DNA of 58,435 nt from Pedobacter sp. (GCF_031119335.1 NZ_JAVHXT010000008.1:124587-183021), one strand, 5' to 3'; positions 14,337 to 24,037 are shown, counted from the stretch's first letter. Notes: generated by a model from the letters alone, not told the origin. Numbers and translations: made by a program.

Positions 14337-16603
14337 TCGTTAGCCTAAATAATTACCGCGATGGCCATATAAAGGACTATGATTTAATTAAATCAGTATG
14401 CGCTTACTTTGATAAAATTAAGAACGAAGAAATCACGGAACATGACAAAAAGTTCCTAATATATATATGTAATGCTGTTGGCATACCACACTTTTATGAC
14501 TTACTGGGAAAATTCAACCAAAACACAGAAATTGACAATTTTGATCTTAATACACTTTCATCTGTTATTTATGAAAGCACGTTATATCTAGATTTACAAA
14601 ACAAGGCACATAAATATCAGAAGCAAATTCTCAATTTGTTTAGCAGAGATAAGCTAAACAGATATTTTCTTTCGGCAAGTACTTCTTTTGGTAAAACACA
14701 TATTGTATTTGAGATCATCAAAAAGATGAATTATACGAATGTTGTTTTGATTTTCCCTACAATTGCATTACTATCTGAAAATCTAGAAAAACTTATTTCA
14801 GATGTATCATATTCCTATTTTCGAGAAAAATATAGCATCCATACTTTAAGTGAGGTAACGGAGTTTGCAGATAACAATTTGTTTATTTATACACCTGAAC
14901 GTTTTTTATCCTTTAAGGAAAAAAATACTAATACAATAGCTTTTAATTTTGCTTTCATCGATGAAATATACAAAATTGACAATGAATATTTATTAGACGA
15001 AGAAATTAAAGAAAACGAAAGAGATGTAGCATACAGGTTATCGGTTTTCTATGCATTTGAAAAAAACGTAGATGTTCTTCTCGCTGGGCCTTACATTGAA
15101 TTCTACAACAAGGATAAAAAAGGCTATAATAGCTCATTTGATGATTTCCTTTCAAAAAACAACATTACTCTTTTGAATTATAACAGGTTCGAAATTGTCA
15201 ATAAAGCTTACAATAATATAAAAACGAAAAAACATGTTGAAGTTGATAGTCAACTTCAATTTGAATTTCAAACAAATGGTAAAACCGATAGACTAATAGA
15301 AATATTAAAGCAAATAAAAGCAATAGATGAAAACTCTATTGTTTATTGCGCAACAAGGGCATATGCAGAGAGTTATGCTAGCAACATTTTAGAATCAAAA
15401 GTTTTTGACAGCCACTTAGACAAAAATTATTCAGAATTTATTAACCATATTTCGAAAAACTTTAATGAAGATTGGATAGTTGTAAATTCTTTAAAAAAAG
15501 GAATTGGAATACATCATGGGTTAGTTCCAAAATATATTCAAAAAGAAATCATTTCACTCTTTAATAATGGCTATTTAAATACTCTCATATCTACAACAAC
15601 TATTACGGAAGGGGTTAACACATCTGCCAAGAATCTAATTGTGTTACATAGCAAAAAAGGAGATAAAGAATTAAAAAAGTTTGATGCTAAAAATATTGCA
15701 GGTAGAGCAGGTAGATTTTTATATCACTATTCAGGTAGAGTTATTGTGCTTCAAAACGATTTCATGAAGGCTATTGAAGCTGAACCAGAAGGCATTAAGC
15801 ACAAAAATTATGATTTACAAGCTCCTAAAGATGAGATTGACCTCTTTTATTCTAGCGATGAATACTTATCCGAATCTGACAAACTTAGAAAAACTGATAT
15901 ATCAAATGAGCAAATTAAACGAGGAATACCTCACGAAATTTTCAATCTATACAAAGTCGTAAGCAGACTTGATAAGATTACTATTTATGATGAGATAAAA
16001 AAGTTAACCAACTCTGAGATTGATTATATCAAAGGATTAATTAGAACAATTAACTTCAAAATGGATATTGACTACGATGGTTTTCAAGTAATTCTGAAGG
16101 TCATTCGCCCCATAGTCAAAAACCAAAAGCTCCAGTTCCTAATAGACTATAAAGGACAAGCTAATGAATACTCAACGTTAACCCATTTAACTCATTTTTA
16201 TTTGACTGGTGGTTTTTTAGGTTCGGTTAAGTACAAGATGAGGAGTATGTCTGTAGATAAAGCAATTTCTGAAACAGCAGAATTTGTATATAATACGTTA
16301 AAGTATCAAGTTGTTAAATATTTGGGAGTTTTTAATATTATGTATCGTTTCATCCAATCTCAAGAAACCAATAAATCATTTGATGAAGTTACTGGCATTG
16401 ATAGATTGTTAGTGAAACTTGAATACAATGCATTGACAGACTATGGTCGAATTGCAAGTGATTATGGTGTGCCTGCAAATGTACTTGATTATTACGAAAA
16501 CTTAGACGATAAAGCTAAATCCGCTAAACTCAAATCGAATTTTGACCCCTATGAAAAAAGCATTTTTGATAAAGTCGAAAAAATTATAAAAGGTTCCGAT
16601 TAA
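14306..16603 (+). CDS. hamB: HamB-like Hachiman superfamily 2 helicase, 765 aa
   Basis: This is a Ski2-like SF2 helicase. Motif I is SASTSFGKT (123-131), motif II DEIY (219-222), and Ib is YTPERF (195-200). The second RecA domain has YCATR (347-351), GIHHG (401-405), STTTITEGVNTSAKN (motif V, about 429-443) and NIAGRAGR (463-470, motif VI). The C-terminal region (480-765) is helical without a recognised domain. In Hachiman the helicase senses aberrant DNA and releases HamA nuclease activity. It overlaps hamA by 31 bp and is followed 90 bp later by an unclassified nuclease-like gene on the same strand. Confidence 0.88.
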   Translation: MDKIEEAATVIVSLNNYRDGHIKDYDLIKSVCAYFDKIKNEEITEHDKKFLIYICNAVGIPHFYDLLGKFNQNTEIDNFDLNTLSSVIYESTLYLDLQNKAHKYQKQILNLFSRDKLNRYFLSASTSFGKTHIVFEIIKKMNYTNVVLIFPTIALLSENLEKLISDVSYSYFREKYSIHTLSEVTEFADNNLFIYTPERFLSFKEKNTNTIAFNFAFIDEIYKIDNEYLLDEEIKENERDVAYRLSVFYAFEKNVDVLLAGPYIEFYNKDKKGYNSSFDDFLSKNNITLLNYNRFEIVNKAYNNIKTKKHVEVDSQLQFEFQTNGKTDRLIEILKQIKAIDENSIVYCATRAYAESYASNILESKVFDSHLDKNYSEFINHISKNFNEDWIVVNSLKKGIGIHHGLVPKYIQKEIISLFNNGYLNTLISTTTITEGVNTSAKNLIVLHSKKGDKELKKFDAKNIAGRAGRFLYHYSGRVIVLQNDFMKAIEAEPEGIKHKNYDLQAPKDEIDLFYSSDEYLSESDKLRKTDISNEQIKRGIPHEIFNLYKVVSRLDKITIYDEIKKLTNSEIDYIKGLIRTINFKMDIDYDGFQVILKVIRPIVKNQKLQFLIDYKGQANEYSTLTHLTHFYLTGGFLGSVKYKMRSMSVDKAISETAEFVYNTLKYQVVKYLGVFNIMYRFIQSQETNKSFDEVTGIDRLLVKLEYNALTDYGRIASDYGVPANVLDYYENLDDKAKSAKLKSNFDPYEKSIFDKVEKIIKGSD

Positions 16604-16693
16604 AAAAGAATATCGCTTAACAAGTTCTTGCGGAAATGAGCGTATGACCTTTTTCTTAAATTTCCTAGAATAGATAAATAATTAGTAATACCT

Positions 16694-17668
16694 ATGTCTC
16701 AAAAACAACTCATATTAGAAAATCTCCATGAATTGTTAGCACATAATGTAATTGGGGATATTCAGTATAATTACCGGTATATTGGTTTTAATGGGGAGCT
16801 TTCCTTTTTGGAATGGTATCAATCAACACATCCAAACGACAGATTATTCGATGGCGGATATTTTTTGCCGACGCAAGAATACAAGGAGTGCTACGACAAG
16901 AGCAGTATTTATTTTACCGTATCGAAAGACAAGCCTGAGGAGTATGCATTTATCTATGAAAGCATTGCAAAGCTTTCTTTAAAAAAATATTACTTTATAC
17001 AATACAATACTGAAAAACAATTCGAAGAATGGGAGCAAAAAGATTTGCTTAAATCTGAAAATCCAATTCACACTCCCGAATTAAGTGTATTCGAGTATTT
17101 ACCAAAAGATGCTCAATTCAAGGTAGTGGAACTGCCAGAATTTTTAGCTAATTATCAAATTAACAATTACTATAGACCTAAAAACAATATACCAGAAGCG
17201 AAAAAAACAGAATGGATAGGTAAATTAGAAAAGTTTGATGAAGAACAACTCTTACAACTGTATGTACAAAGACTAATTTTCGATGGTTTCTTAGGGTTTA
17301 AAGTTAAAAGAGGTATTCCGTCAGATATTGATTGTATTGCATTGACATCAAGAGGCTTGCCATTGATCATGGAGGTGAAGGAAAAGGATTTAAGTAAAGG
17401 GCCATTGAATGGTTTTGGTATGGATTTAAGTAGAATAGAAGCACTACGCGTATTAGAGGAAACAACTGGAATTAATGTTTATTATATTGTTAGAAGAGTG
17501 GCCAACCAAACTACTAGAGATTTTATGGAATGGAGAGTGATAAGCATAAAGAATTTTATAGAGAAAATGGATCGAAAGCCGATTGCAGGTGGCACTGGCA
17601 TGCGAGCGACAGACACTTATAACCCCACCTATCTGTGTGAGCTTAACAACTTTGTTAAAAGAGACTAG
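16694..17668 (+). CDS. Unclassified PD-(D/E)XK-fold-like protein, 324 aa
   Basis: I do not recognise a named family. Residues about 195-260 contain LYVQRLIFDGF, then GIPSDIDCIALTSRGLPLIMEVKEKD. This gives the order aspartate, strand, E-x-K that marks PD-(D/E)XK nucleases (IMEVKEK core). The N-terminal 190 residues are aromatic-rich with no clear motif. The gene lies 90 bp after hamB on the same strand and is convergent with the EcoRII-type gene, sharing a CTAG so that the two stop codons overlap. It is a possible third component of the Hachiman unit or an independent nuclease. No function is assigned. Confidence 0.7.
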   Translation: MSQKQLILENLHELLAHNVIGDIQYNYRYIGFNGELSFLEWYQSTHPNDRLFDGGYFLPTQEYKECYDKSSIYFTVSKDKPEEYAFIYESIAKLSLKKYYFIQYNTEKQFEEWEQKDLLKSENPIHTPELSVFEYLPKDAQFKVVELPEFLANYQINNYYRPKNNIPEAKKTEWIGKLEKFDEEQLLQLYVQRLIFDGFLGFKVKRGIPSDIDCIALTSRGLPLIMEVKEKDLSKGPLNGFGMDLSRIEALRVLEETTGINVYYIVRRVANQTTRDFMEWRVISIKNFIEKMDRKPIAGGTGMRATDTYNPTYLCELNNFVKRD

Positions 17669-18879
17669 GCCATAAAAGCACTTTTGCCTTTTATCAAGTC
17701 AATAAAATCCGACAAATTAATAATTTGTTGCTGTTGCTCTGCAGAAAAGGTTTCTTTTAGCTTTTGAGGCAATACTAACTGTAGATTTACAGCGTGTATC
17801 TGGTCAGTTTGGTTTTTACTGATGGCGGGTTCTAAAGTTATCAAGTGTTTATTGGGAATACGATTCGCTTCAGCGAGTACTTGTCTCCAACGATCTTTCA
17901 AAGTGGTTTTCACACCAAGCATGGTTAATAACTGCGTGTTAAAATTGGGATCATGATATTTTTCTACCGAGGGAAAAAGAAAATCTGGTTTATTGTTATT
18001 TTCAGTTTTACCACCTTTGGTATATTGTAGCTTTTGCGCTGTAAATATAGTATCTAAATGGTTTTCAAATGAATGGCCTGCTCTTGATTTCCTTCTATTG
18101 ATTACGCTTATAGAGAATTTCAAGAATTCATCCACATCAGTCCCATCTTCTCCAAACCCCTGAGCCAATCTTTGTTTTATGATTTCCTTTTCGAATAACC
18201 TTAAAAGCATTCCTTCCCTATCCCACCAAGCCACCAAAGCGCCATCTGGGTCTTCTACAGCAGATACATCTTTAACCGTTGCTCTCGAAAAAGCGGAAAA
18301 ATCCCTTGTAGTTGGGAAAGTCATCCCAAATACTTTAACCATCTGAGCAAGATAGTCCTCTTCTAAATTATCTTCCGTAATCTGTATACCCAAGGTAGAG
18401 AGGATGTACCTACCAGCAAAACCTATATCATTTTTATCTTCCCTAAAATCCTTTACAATAAACGAATTGCCCACTTCCTCGAGCCCGAAAAGAAAAAGTA
18501 GTTGTTTTTCAGAAGTTGACCCTGACGGTGATACAATGATGATGAGCTTGCCTTGGGTATCTTTACCCAAAATAACTAAGTCTCCGACAGCTGCATTGGG
18601 TACAACTTCGTTGTCGGAAAAGTAGAGCCTGTATTCTGCCGAGCGGTTAGGGTTATTTGCCCTAACATCGTACCAAGTATAGCTGCTCTCGTTCTCAACC
18701 ACATGTTCTTCTTCATCGGGCAAATAAACTGCTAGACCATTGAAATTAGCTTTTTCTTCACCAAGTATCGAACGGAATTTCGTAATTCCATTTAGCTCGT
18801 GTTGGTTTGAGAAGATTTCAACATGGCTTAAGCGTTTAGCCGCAATACCTACAAAATAATCGGAAAGCTTTGTACTCAT
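17665..18879 (-). CDS. EcoRII-type type II restriction endonuclease, 404 aa
   Basis: EcoRII is a type IIE enzyme cutting CCWGG, with an N-terminal effector DNA-binding domain and a C-terminal nuclease. Here the N-terminal domain has NPNRSAEYRLYF (77-87), typical of EcoRII-N. The catalytic half has RRKSRAGHSFENHL (262-275) and TENNNKPDFLFP (292-303), with D299, and a later V-K at 323-324. The length matches EcoRII's expected size of about 400 residues. It is the last gene of a four-gene minus-strand operon after an McrC-like gene (23 bp gap). The recognition sequence is assumed from family and not shown by the sequence. Confidence 0.88.
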   Translation of the reverse strand: MSTKLSDYFVGIAAKRLSHVEIFSNQHELNGITKFRSILGEEKANFNGLAVYLPDEEEHVVENESSYTWYDVRANNPNRSAEYRLYFSDNEVVPNAAVGDLVILGKDTQGKLIIIVSPSGSTSEKQLLFLFGLEEVGNSFIVKDFREDKNDIGFAGRYILSTLGIQITEDNLEEDYLAQMVKVFGMTFPTTRDFSAFSRATVKDVSAVEDPDGALVAWWDREGMLLRLFEKEIIKQRLAQGFGEDGTDVDEFLKFSISVINRRKSRAGHSFENHLDTIFTAQKLQYTKGGKTENNNKPDFLFPSVEKYHDPNFNTQLLTMLGVKTTLKDRWRQVLAEANRIPNKHLITLEPAISKNQTDQIHAVNLQLVLPQKLKETFSAEQQQQIINLSDFIDLIKGKSAFMA

Positions 18880-18902
18880 CTAGCAATAAATATAGTATTT
18901 AT

Positions 18903-20582
18903 TTATTGTATGGTATGCTTTTCAAAATCTCCAAGTAGCTGAAGAAGCTTTTTATCATCTTCTTCTTTACATAAAGCTAGCAAGATTTCGTTATTACTCG
19001 TGGTATAAACCTTACCATTAAGTATTTTGAAATGTTGATTGATAAAAGCCTCTGAATCTATCTCTGTTTTTAAGCGGTAAAATTCGAAGCCACATTTTGT
19101 TGAATCTGAGAAGTAGGTTACAAATTCTTTTTTGAATGTATCCCTTACCTCTGACCTAAATTTTGATACGGCATCGGTACTAAATGTAACGTAAGCCTTT
19201 AGTACAAAAAGAAAATTGATCTTATATTGATGCACGAATAGCGTGTCCCTATCAAACAGTCTGTTTTTAAAATGGAAAGAAGGAACAATGTCTCCGTTAG
19301 GTCTTAGTTCATTCAAAGAATAATCATTAGGCTTATCGATATAACCGTAAATAAAAAAATTAGGTGTTAGGTTATATCCCTCAGTTAGCTCATCTCGATA
19401 GCGTAAACCAGGTTTATAGGTTCTACTTCCGTCGTTTAACAGATCAATATTATATTGGATTACATTCTTGGCGTAAGTAAACTGCTTATACCTTGAAAGG
19501 TCATGTGCTTGGGTTCCTGATTTATAATATTTAGAGTCACCGATATAGAAGATACGAGAATCATCTAATAGAGAGGTGTGGTCAAAAAGGTGATCTATCA
19601 CTTTTCCATCTAGGTTATGTTTTAACTGAGAAAGAGTGACTCCGCCAACCGACTTTTCTTCCAATTCGTCAGAAAACAAACGATCTACCATTTCCTCAAA
19701 AACGATATTGTAACTGCTAATTGTGATAAAATCTTCCTGTACTTTTGCGCTGGCTTGGTCGTATTGCGAGAAAAAGATCATACATAAGCTATGCATTGAC
19801 TTTAGCATATCAGTAAAATATCTATACTTAATCTTTTTCAGCTTCTGCAGGCCATTTTTCTTTAATTCAATAAAACGTTTGCCTTTTATAATTGGATAGA
19901 TTTTGTCCAAATGCAATCCTAAACTATGCTGCTCATTGAAATAGTTGATGATCGAAAGAAAGTAGATAATCAAATCCTCCTCATTATCTACTGCCTTACT
20001 TTTTGTTCTTACTCGATCGTAGATAAAACTTTTATCATCGATCAAAATAGGACTACCCTTTCTTATTGTCTTTTCCCACTTTGGTTTCTTCGGATTGGCG
20101 TGTACGGCATCAATATGTTTATAAAGAATATGACTACTATTTCTCTTATAAAAGGAAACAAAACTTAGTAGTATATCTAGGTAAGAATACTGCTGAGTAG
20201 TACGTAATCCCTTTAACTGGTAAGTTGGTGAATAGTTGATCAACTCTGATTCTGGAAATTTCTTTTTGTAGAGAACTAAACTCTTATAAAAGAATACAGA
20301 AAGATTCCTTAGCCATTCGAACTGTTCATCATGCTTAATTGAAGTACTACGCTCTCCAATTTGACACAGCTCCTCTTTAGAAATGCCCCATACAGTCTGC
20401 TCAGCATCCCTCATAAACACTTTGGGAAGCATGAATACCAGTTCATTGGTTTCTGTAGAGTGATAGTAGCCCACAGCCTTTACAATACCTTGGTAGCCTT
20501 GAGGATAATAGAACTGAGCCGACTTAAATATCCTTTCTAAATCCTCGATGGGATATTTCTCTCCTTCAATGAGTATCTTCAT
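18903..20582 (-). CDS. McrC/LlaJI-R2-like nuclease subunit, 559 aa
   Basis: This is the McrC-like partner of the McrB-like gene upstream, resembling the LlaJI second restriction subunit. The C-terminal nuclease core has E296, then D349 and K351 in FYIGDSKYY, the McrC-type D-x-K catalytic arrangement. The N-terminal 300 residues are charged and probably bind the AAA+ ring. In LlaJI, the McrBC-like pair forms a site-specific, GTP-dependent restriction complex rather than a modification-dependent one. Start at 20582 is 10 bp after the McrB-like stop, and its stop is 23 bp before the EcoRII-type start. Confidence 0.78.
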   Translation of the reverse strand: MKILIEGEKYPIEDLERIFKSAQFYYPQGYQGIVKAVGYYHSTETNELVFMLPKVFMRDAEQTVWGISKEELCQIGERSTSIKHDEQFEWLRNLSVFFYKSLVLYKKKFPESELINYSPTYQLKGLRTTQQYSYLDILLSFVSFYKRNSSHILYKHIDAVHANPKKPKWEKTIRKGSPILIDDKSFIYDRVRTKSKAVDNEEDLIIYFLSIINYFNEQHSLGLHLDKIYPIIKGKRFIELKKNGLQKLKKIKYRYFTDMLKSMHSLCMIFFSQYDQASAKVQEDFITISSYNIVFEEMVDRLFSDELEEKSVGGVTLSQLKHNLDGKVIDHLFDHTSLLDDSRIFYIGDSKYYKSGTQAHDLSRYKQFTYAKNVIQYNIDLLNDGSRTYKPGLRYRDELTEGYNLTPNFFIYGYIDKPNDYSLNELRPNGDIVPSFHFKNRLFDRDTLFVHQYKINFLFVLKAYVTFSTDAVSKFRSEVRDTFKKEFVTYFSDSTKCGFEFYRLKTEIDSEAFINQHFKILNGKVYTTSNNEILLALCKEEDDKKLLQLLGDFEKHTIQ

Positions 20583-20592
20583 TGCGAGATTT

Positions 20593-22362
20593 TTAGGTTG
20601 TCTTTTCTTCGTCAGTGAAAGCTATAACTTCAGGCTCCGCAACTACTACACTTTCTACAATAAGATCATACTTACTCGACAATGCATGAAGCTGCGCCCT
20701 GCCATTAGTAGCAATTGGAAAATAATCATTGTAACTGTGATCCGAAAAGACCTCGTTTTCTTCATCTCTAAACACGTCATTCCATAGGTAGAACATTACC
20801 TTGTTGATTACTGCATCGATACTAATTTCACCAGTTTCGTCCGGTTTGACAAAGAAATTACCCAGACACTTATCCATACCCAAACTTGGGTTCTGCATAA
20901 TATGGGCATTAATGTTTTTTACAAAATCGATCCAGTTGATATGATGATGTTCATCTAACTTGATTTTGTAGCCAAAAGATGGGCAACTGCTGTCAGTTTC
21001 ATCAATCGGATATTTAACAGGCACATATTCCCAATCCCATCTTCGTTTAAAGGCGCTATCCATTGGATACAGCGATTGATCGGAGGTATTCATTGTCGCT
21101 AAAATAATAAGGTTGCTTGGCATGACTAACTTACCTTGATGTAGACTTTTGTTCGCAGAAACCTCATCTCTTTTATTAAGATATTTTGCGAGGTCTTCGG
21201 AAGGCGTGATGGTATAGTCAGGGTTTCTGTCTAGCAATTGGAAAACATCTCCGAAAATTTCAGCACAGTTACCACGGTTAATTTCTTCTATGACTAAATA
21301 GTAATTCTGGCGTGGGTTACGCCATGCCTTTTCGTATATGTTAACGAATACTTGAGGAACGAATTTATATTTTACAAACTCGTTACCTTGTCCATCAGTT
21401 TCAGTAACGGGCTTATAGCCTCCAATGAAGGAACTGTAGTCGTAATCGGGATGAAATGTAACCCTTTCGACATTGCTTTCTCGAACTTTATTTACTTTTA
21501 GCAACTGCGCAACGGCGTAGGACTTACCAGTACCGGGAGCACCAAAATATATCTTGTTGTAGCCGAGTATTACTTCCCCAGCCGTTTCTTTGGGCTTTTG
21601 ATATTCTTGTAAGAATTTTAGGTAATTCCTAGAACCGAATATTGCTCTCGGTTGGTGTGTACTTGTTTTTTCACTAAACTCAAAGAATGCAGATTCCGTG
21701 TTCCAGATATTTTGCTCAATAGTTTCTATTTCCTTTTGAAGTTCAGCAAAATTTATTTCAAATAGTTTTGTTTTGAATTCCTCTTCGTATTTTTCTTGAT
21801 AAACTCCTAATGCCTTTAAGGCTTTTGCTATATCGTCATCAAAATAATGGTTTCTTGGATTATCCACTAGCCACTGCGCAAATTCTGATTTTAGTTCAAC
21901 CTCTTCAATGTTTTTGTCGTTACTTTCAGTATTCTCATCTACTTCGAACAAGCTAGAGAGCTTTTTCATGTAGGCAACAGTGTTAGTTAATTTACTTTTT
22001 TCTAGATCTATCCAACTATCATCATAAGAAGCTAAATTTTTGTTAGCAATAGCAACAAATTTAGTTAAGGTAGCGTATAAGGGTTTGGTTTGGACGGTAG
22101 CCATTGCGTTAGCGGCACCATCACTAAAATATTCCGAACCTAAGTCTCTCCATTCCTTTTCAACATAATCGTCACTCTTTGCGAATTCGGGTAGATTTTC
22201 TATTATATCTTCTAAAACAGAAATGATAGATCTGAGACCTAGTACGAACACTTTTCCAGAAGTATTGTAAAACTCTACAAAACCGCCTGAGGCGTAAAAA
22301 CTTAGACGAAATTTAGATTTACCATTTAAGGTATCTATGTCTTTTAATAGTTGTTTAATCAT
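20593..22362 (-). CDS. McrB-like AAA+ GTPase restriction subunit, 589 aa
   Basis: McrB-type proteins are GTP-dependent AAA+ motors that recognise DNA and drive the McrC nuclease. The AAA+ domain from about residue 265 carries Walker A GAPGTGKS (274-281), the McrB-type Walker B VIEEINRG (357-364) with NCAEIFGDVFQLLDR after it, and sensor ATMNTSDQS (422-430) followed by RRW. The first 260 residues lack an obvious family and should contain the DNA-recognition domain. The start overlaps the methyltransferase stop by 4 bp (ATGA), so the two are coupled. Assigning it to a modification-dependent or LlaJI type requires knowing its DNA target. Confidence 0.85.
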   Translation of the reverse strand: MIKQLLKDIDTLNGKSKFRLSFYASGGFVEFYNTSGKVFVLGLRSIISVLEDIIENLPEFAKSDDYVEKEWRDLGSEYFSDGAANAMATVQTKPLYATLTKFVAIANKNLASYDDSWIDLEKSKLTNTVAYMKKLSSLFEVDENTESNDKNIEEVELKSEFAQWLVDNPRNHYFDDDIAKALKALGVYQEKYEEEFKTKLFEINFAELQKEIETIEQNIWNTESAFFEFSEKTSTHQPRAIFGSRNYLKFLQEYQKPKETAGEVILGYNKIYFGAPGTGKSYAVAQLLKVNKVRESNVERVTFHPDYDYSSFIGGYKPVTETDGQGNEFVKYKFVPQVFVNIYEKAWRNPRQNYYLVIEEINRGNCAEIFGDVFQLLDRNPDYTITPSEDLAKYLNKRDEVSANKSLHQGKLVMPSNLIILATMNTSDQSLYPMDSAFKRRWDWEYVPVKYPIDETDSSCPSFGYKIKLDEHHHINWIDFVKNINAHIMQNPSLGMDKCLGNFFVKPDETGEISIDAVINKVMFYLWNDVFRDEENEVFSDHSYNDYFPIATNGRAQLHALSSKYDLIVESVVVAEPEVIAFTDEEKTT

Positions 22363-23513
22363 TTGATTTGCGTTAATAATTGATTAGAAATTTCCTTTGC
22401 CAATACTTTAATCACTGGAACAGAAACAGAATTACCGAATTGCTTATAAGCTTGGGCATCGGAGACTGGTATCTGAAAACGTTCGTTTTTATCCTTTGCA
22501 TCTATTGGATAGCCCTGTAGTCTTGCTGCTTCTATTGGATGTAGCTTTCTTGGTCTTTTATCAAGTATGCTTTGATCTATTAATATCTCAGAGCCGTCTT
22601 TGTTATATCTTGCAGAAATTGTACTCGTGTAAGGAGAATCATCTTTAAATAGGGAATAACCAAAGCCATTGCCTTTTTCGCCGTGCTCCTTCCGTCTCCT
22701 TAAGTGACCTTCCCAGAGTTTTTCTGAAATGGTATAGCTTTTATTTTGTTTCTGTTCAAATTTTAAAAGCTGTTTCTCATCTAATAGGATATCACCCAAA
22801 GTAGTAGGAATTGAAAGTTTATCTCTTTGAGATTTATCAAAAATTACATCTCCTTCGGCATCAATACCCCAAGGAAACTTGAAATCCTTTGCTTTAATAA
22901 GTTTTTTATACCAAGCTATAATAAAAATCCTCTCTCTATTTTGAGGCACCCCAAAGTTTTTACTGTTTAAAACTTCCGCCCTTACCTCATAACCTAGCTT
23001 CTCGAGGTTAGCTTTTATCACAGCAAAAGTGTGACCCTTATCGTGATTTTTCAATCCTTTCACATTCTCCAAGAAAAGAACTTTAGGGATTAAGCTATCA
23101 TCTTTATTTTTCTTAGCTTGATTAATCTTCGTTTTTACGATTTGTTCAATATTAAAAAACAATGTACCTCTCGTGTCACTGAAGCCTTTCTTTAATCCTG
23201 CATGAGAAAACGGCTGACAAGGAAAACCTGCACAAAGCACGTCGAAAGCGGGTATGTTATTGTAATCTAAATTCGGATCGGTAATGTCTTGATTGAACAA
23301 ATTGTTCGCGAAAACTTCGGGAGACCATTTCTTATAGTTGTGCTCGTAAGTTACTCGAGCAAACTTATCAATTTCAGAGGCAAAAACACATTTACCACCG
23401 ACGCTGTGCATACCGATATGAAAGCCCCCAATTCCTGCAAAAAGATCAATAAACCTAATATTCTCCCTTAATTCTTCCGTATCTTTCTTTACGCTATTTC
23501 CTTTCTTACTCAT
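22359..23513 (-). CDS. DNA cytosine-5 methyltransferase, 384 aa
   Basis: All core C5-MTase motifs are present: FIDLFAGIGGFHIG (motif I), AGFPCQPFS (motif IV, catalytic Cys in PCQ), LFLENVKGL (motif VI), QNRERIFII (motif VIII), HPIEAARLQGYP (motif IX) and QFGNSVSVPVI (motif X). It therefore transfers methyl from SAM to a cytosine in a recognition site set by the region between motifs VIII and IX. It is the first gene of the operon with McrB-like, McrC-like and EcoRII-type genes, and must protect the host from those nucleases. Upstream is an inverted repeat (23574-23611) that could be its operator. Confidence 0.93.
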   Translation of the reverse strand: MSKKGNSVKKDTEELRENIRFIDLFAGIGGFHIGMHSVGGKCVFASEIDKFARVTYEHNYKKWSPEVFANNLFNQDITDPNLDYNNIPAFDVLCAGFPCQPFSHAGLKKGFSDTRGTLFFNIEQIVKTKINQAKKNKDDSLIPKVLFLENVKGLKNHDKGHTFAVIKANLEKLGYEVRAEVLNSKNFGVPQNRERIFIIAWYKKLIKAKDFKFPWGIDAEGDVIFDKSQRDKLSIPTTLGDILLDEKQLLKFEQKQNKSYTISEKLWEGHLRRRKEHGEKGNGFGYSLFKDDSPYTSTISARYNKDGSEILIDQSILDKRPRKLHPIEAARLQGYPIDAKDKNERFQIPVSDAQAYKQFGNSVSVPVIKVLAKEISNQLLTQIK

Positions 23514-23573
23514 GATCTCTTGGTACCTTTCGTCTTTCTTTTACTAAGGCACAAAAATTAGCATTTTTTGTAC

Positions 23574-23611
23574 AAATAGTTCAAAAAAGGAGATTTATTT
23601 TTGAACTATTT
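23574..23611. promoter_or_regulatory. 14-bp inverted repeat upstream of the methyltransferase operon
   Basis: AAATAGTTCAAAAA (23574-23587) and TTTTTGAACTATTT (23598-23611) are perfect inverted repeats with a 10-bp spacer, located 60 bp upstream of the operon's first start codon. It is a candidate operator; restriction-modification operons often use such a site for timing control. No controller gene is seen in the operon. Confidence 0.5.
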
Positions 23612-23794
23612 ATTCATTCTGCAGCAATGTTCTAAACCTCTTAACACTAAGAAAATTACAAAACACAGAATAAAAGTAAATGCATTTTTCAATAATTTCG
23701 ATTAATACGAAGCTTTACTTGAAAAGAAATATTTATCATTTTAATTTAGTAAAATGGAGGCTAATTTCTAAACTCAGTATACCTAATTACAAAT

Positions 23795-24037
23795 ATGACT
23801 GACACATTCTTAATTTCCAAAGATAAATTTTATCTAGTTGCAGAGTCAAATTCTGAACAAACTTATTACTACAGTGGTTTTTTTGAAAAAGGCAAGCCTG
23901 TGTTTATGCTTGCTATTGCGGAAGCAGTGCATATTTACTCCTATCAAAATGCAAAACAGCTTTTTCAAGAATTAAATAAATTATTGCCATGCCAAATCTG
24001 GAAGGTGGAAAATAATGGAGTAGAAAGAGTATTGTAA
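23795..24037 (+). CDS. Small hypothetical protein, 80 aa
   Basis: I do not recognise this protein. It has an ATG start and a full-length frame of 80 residues, rich in aromatic residues (YLVAESNSEQTYYYSGFFEKG). The ending, KLLPCQIWKVENNGVERVL, resembles the C-terminal tail of small beta-barrel or Sm-like folds without being diagnostic. There is no membrane segment. It stands alone between the methyltransferase operon and a membrane protein on the same strand. Coding status is supported by length and lack of an alternative explanation; function is unknown. Confidence 0.45.
   Translation: MTDTFLISKDKFYLVAESNSEQTYYYSGFFEKGKPVFMLAIAEAVHIYSYQNAKQLFQELNKLLPCQIWKVENNGVERVL

Noticed and set aside
18903..22362. 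Classical modification-dependent McrBC
   Set aside because: It is in an operon with its own C5-methyltransferase, which would make the host DNA a target. A LlaJI-like role is favoured, but this remains untested.
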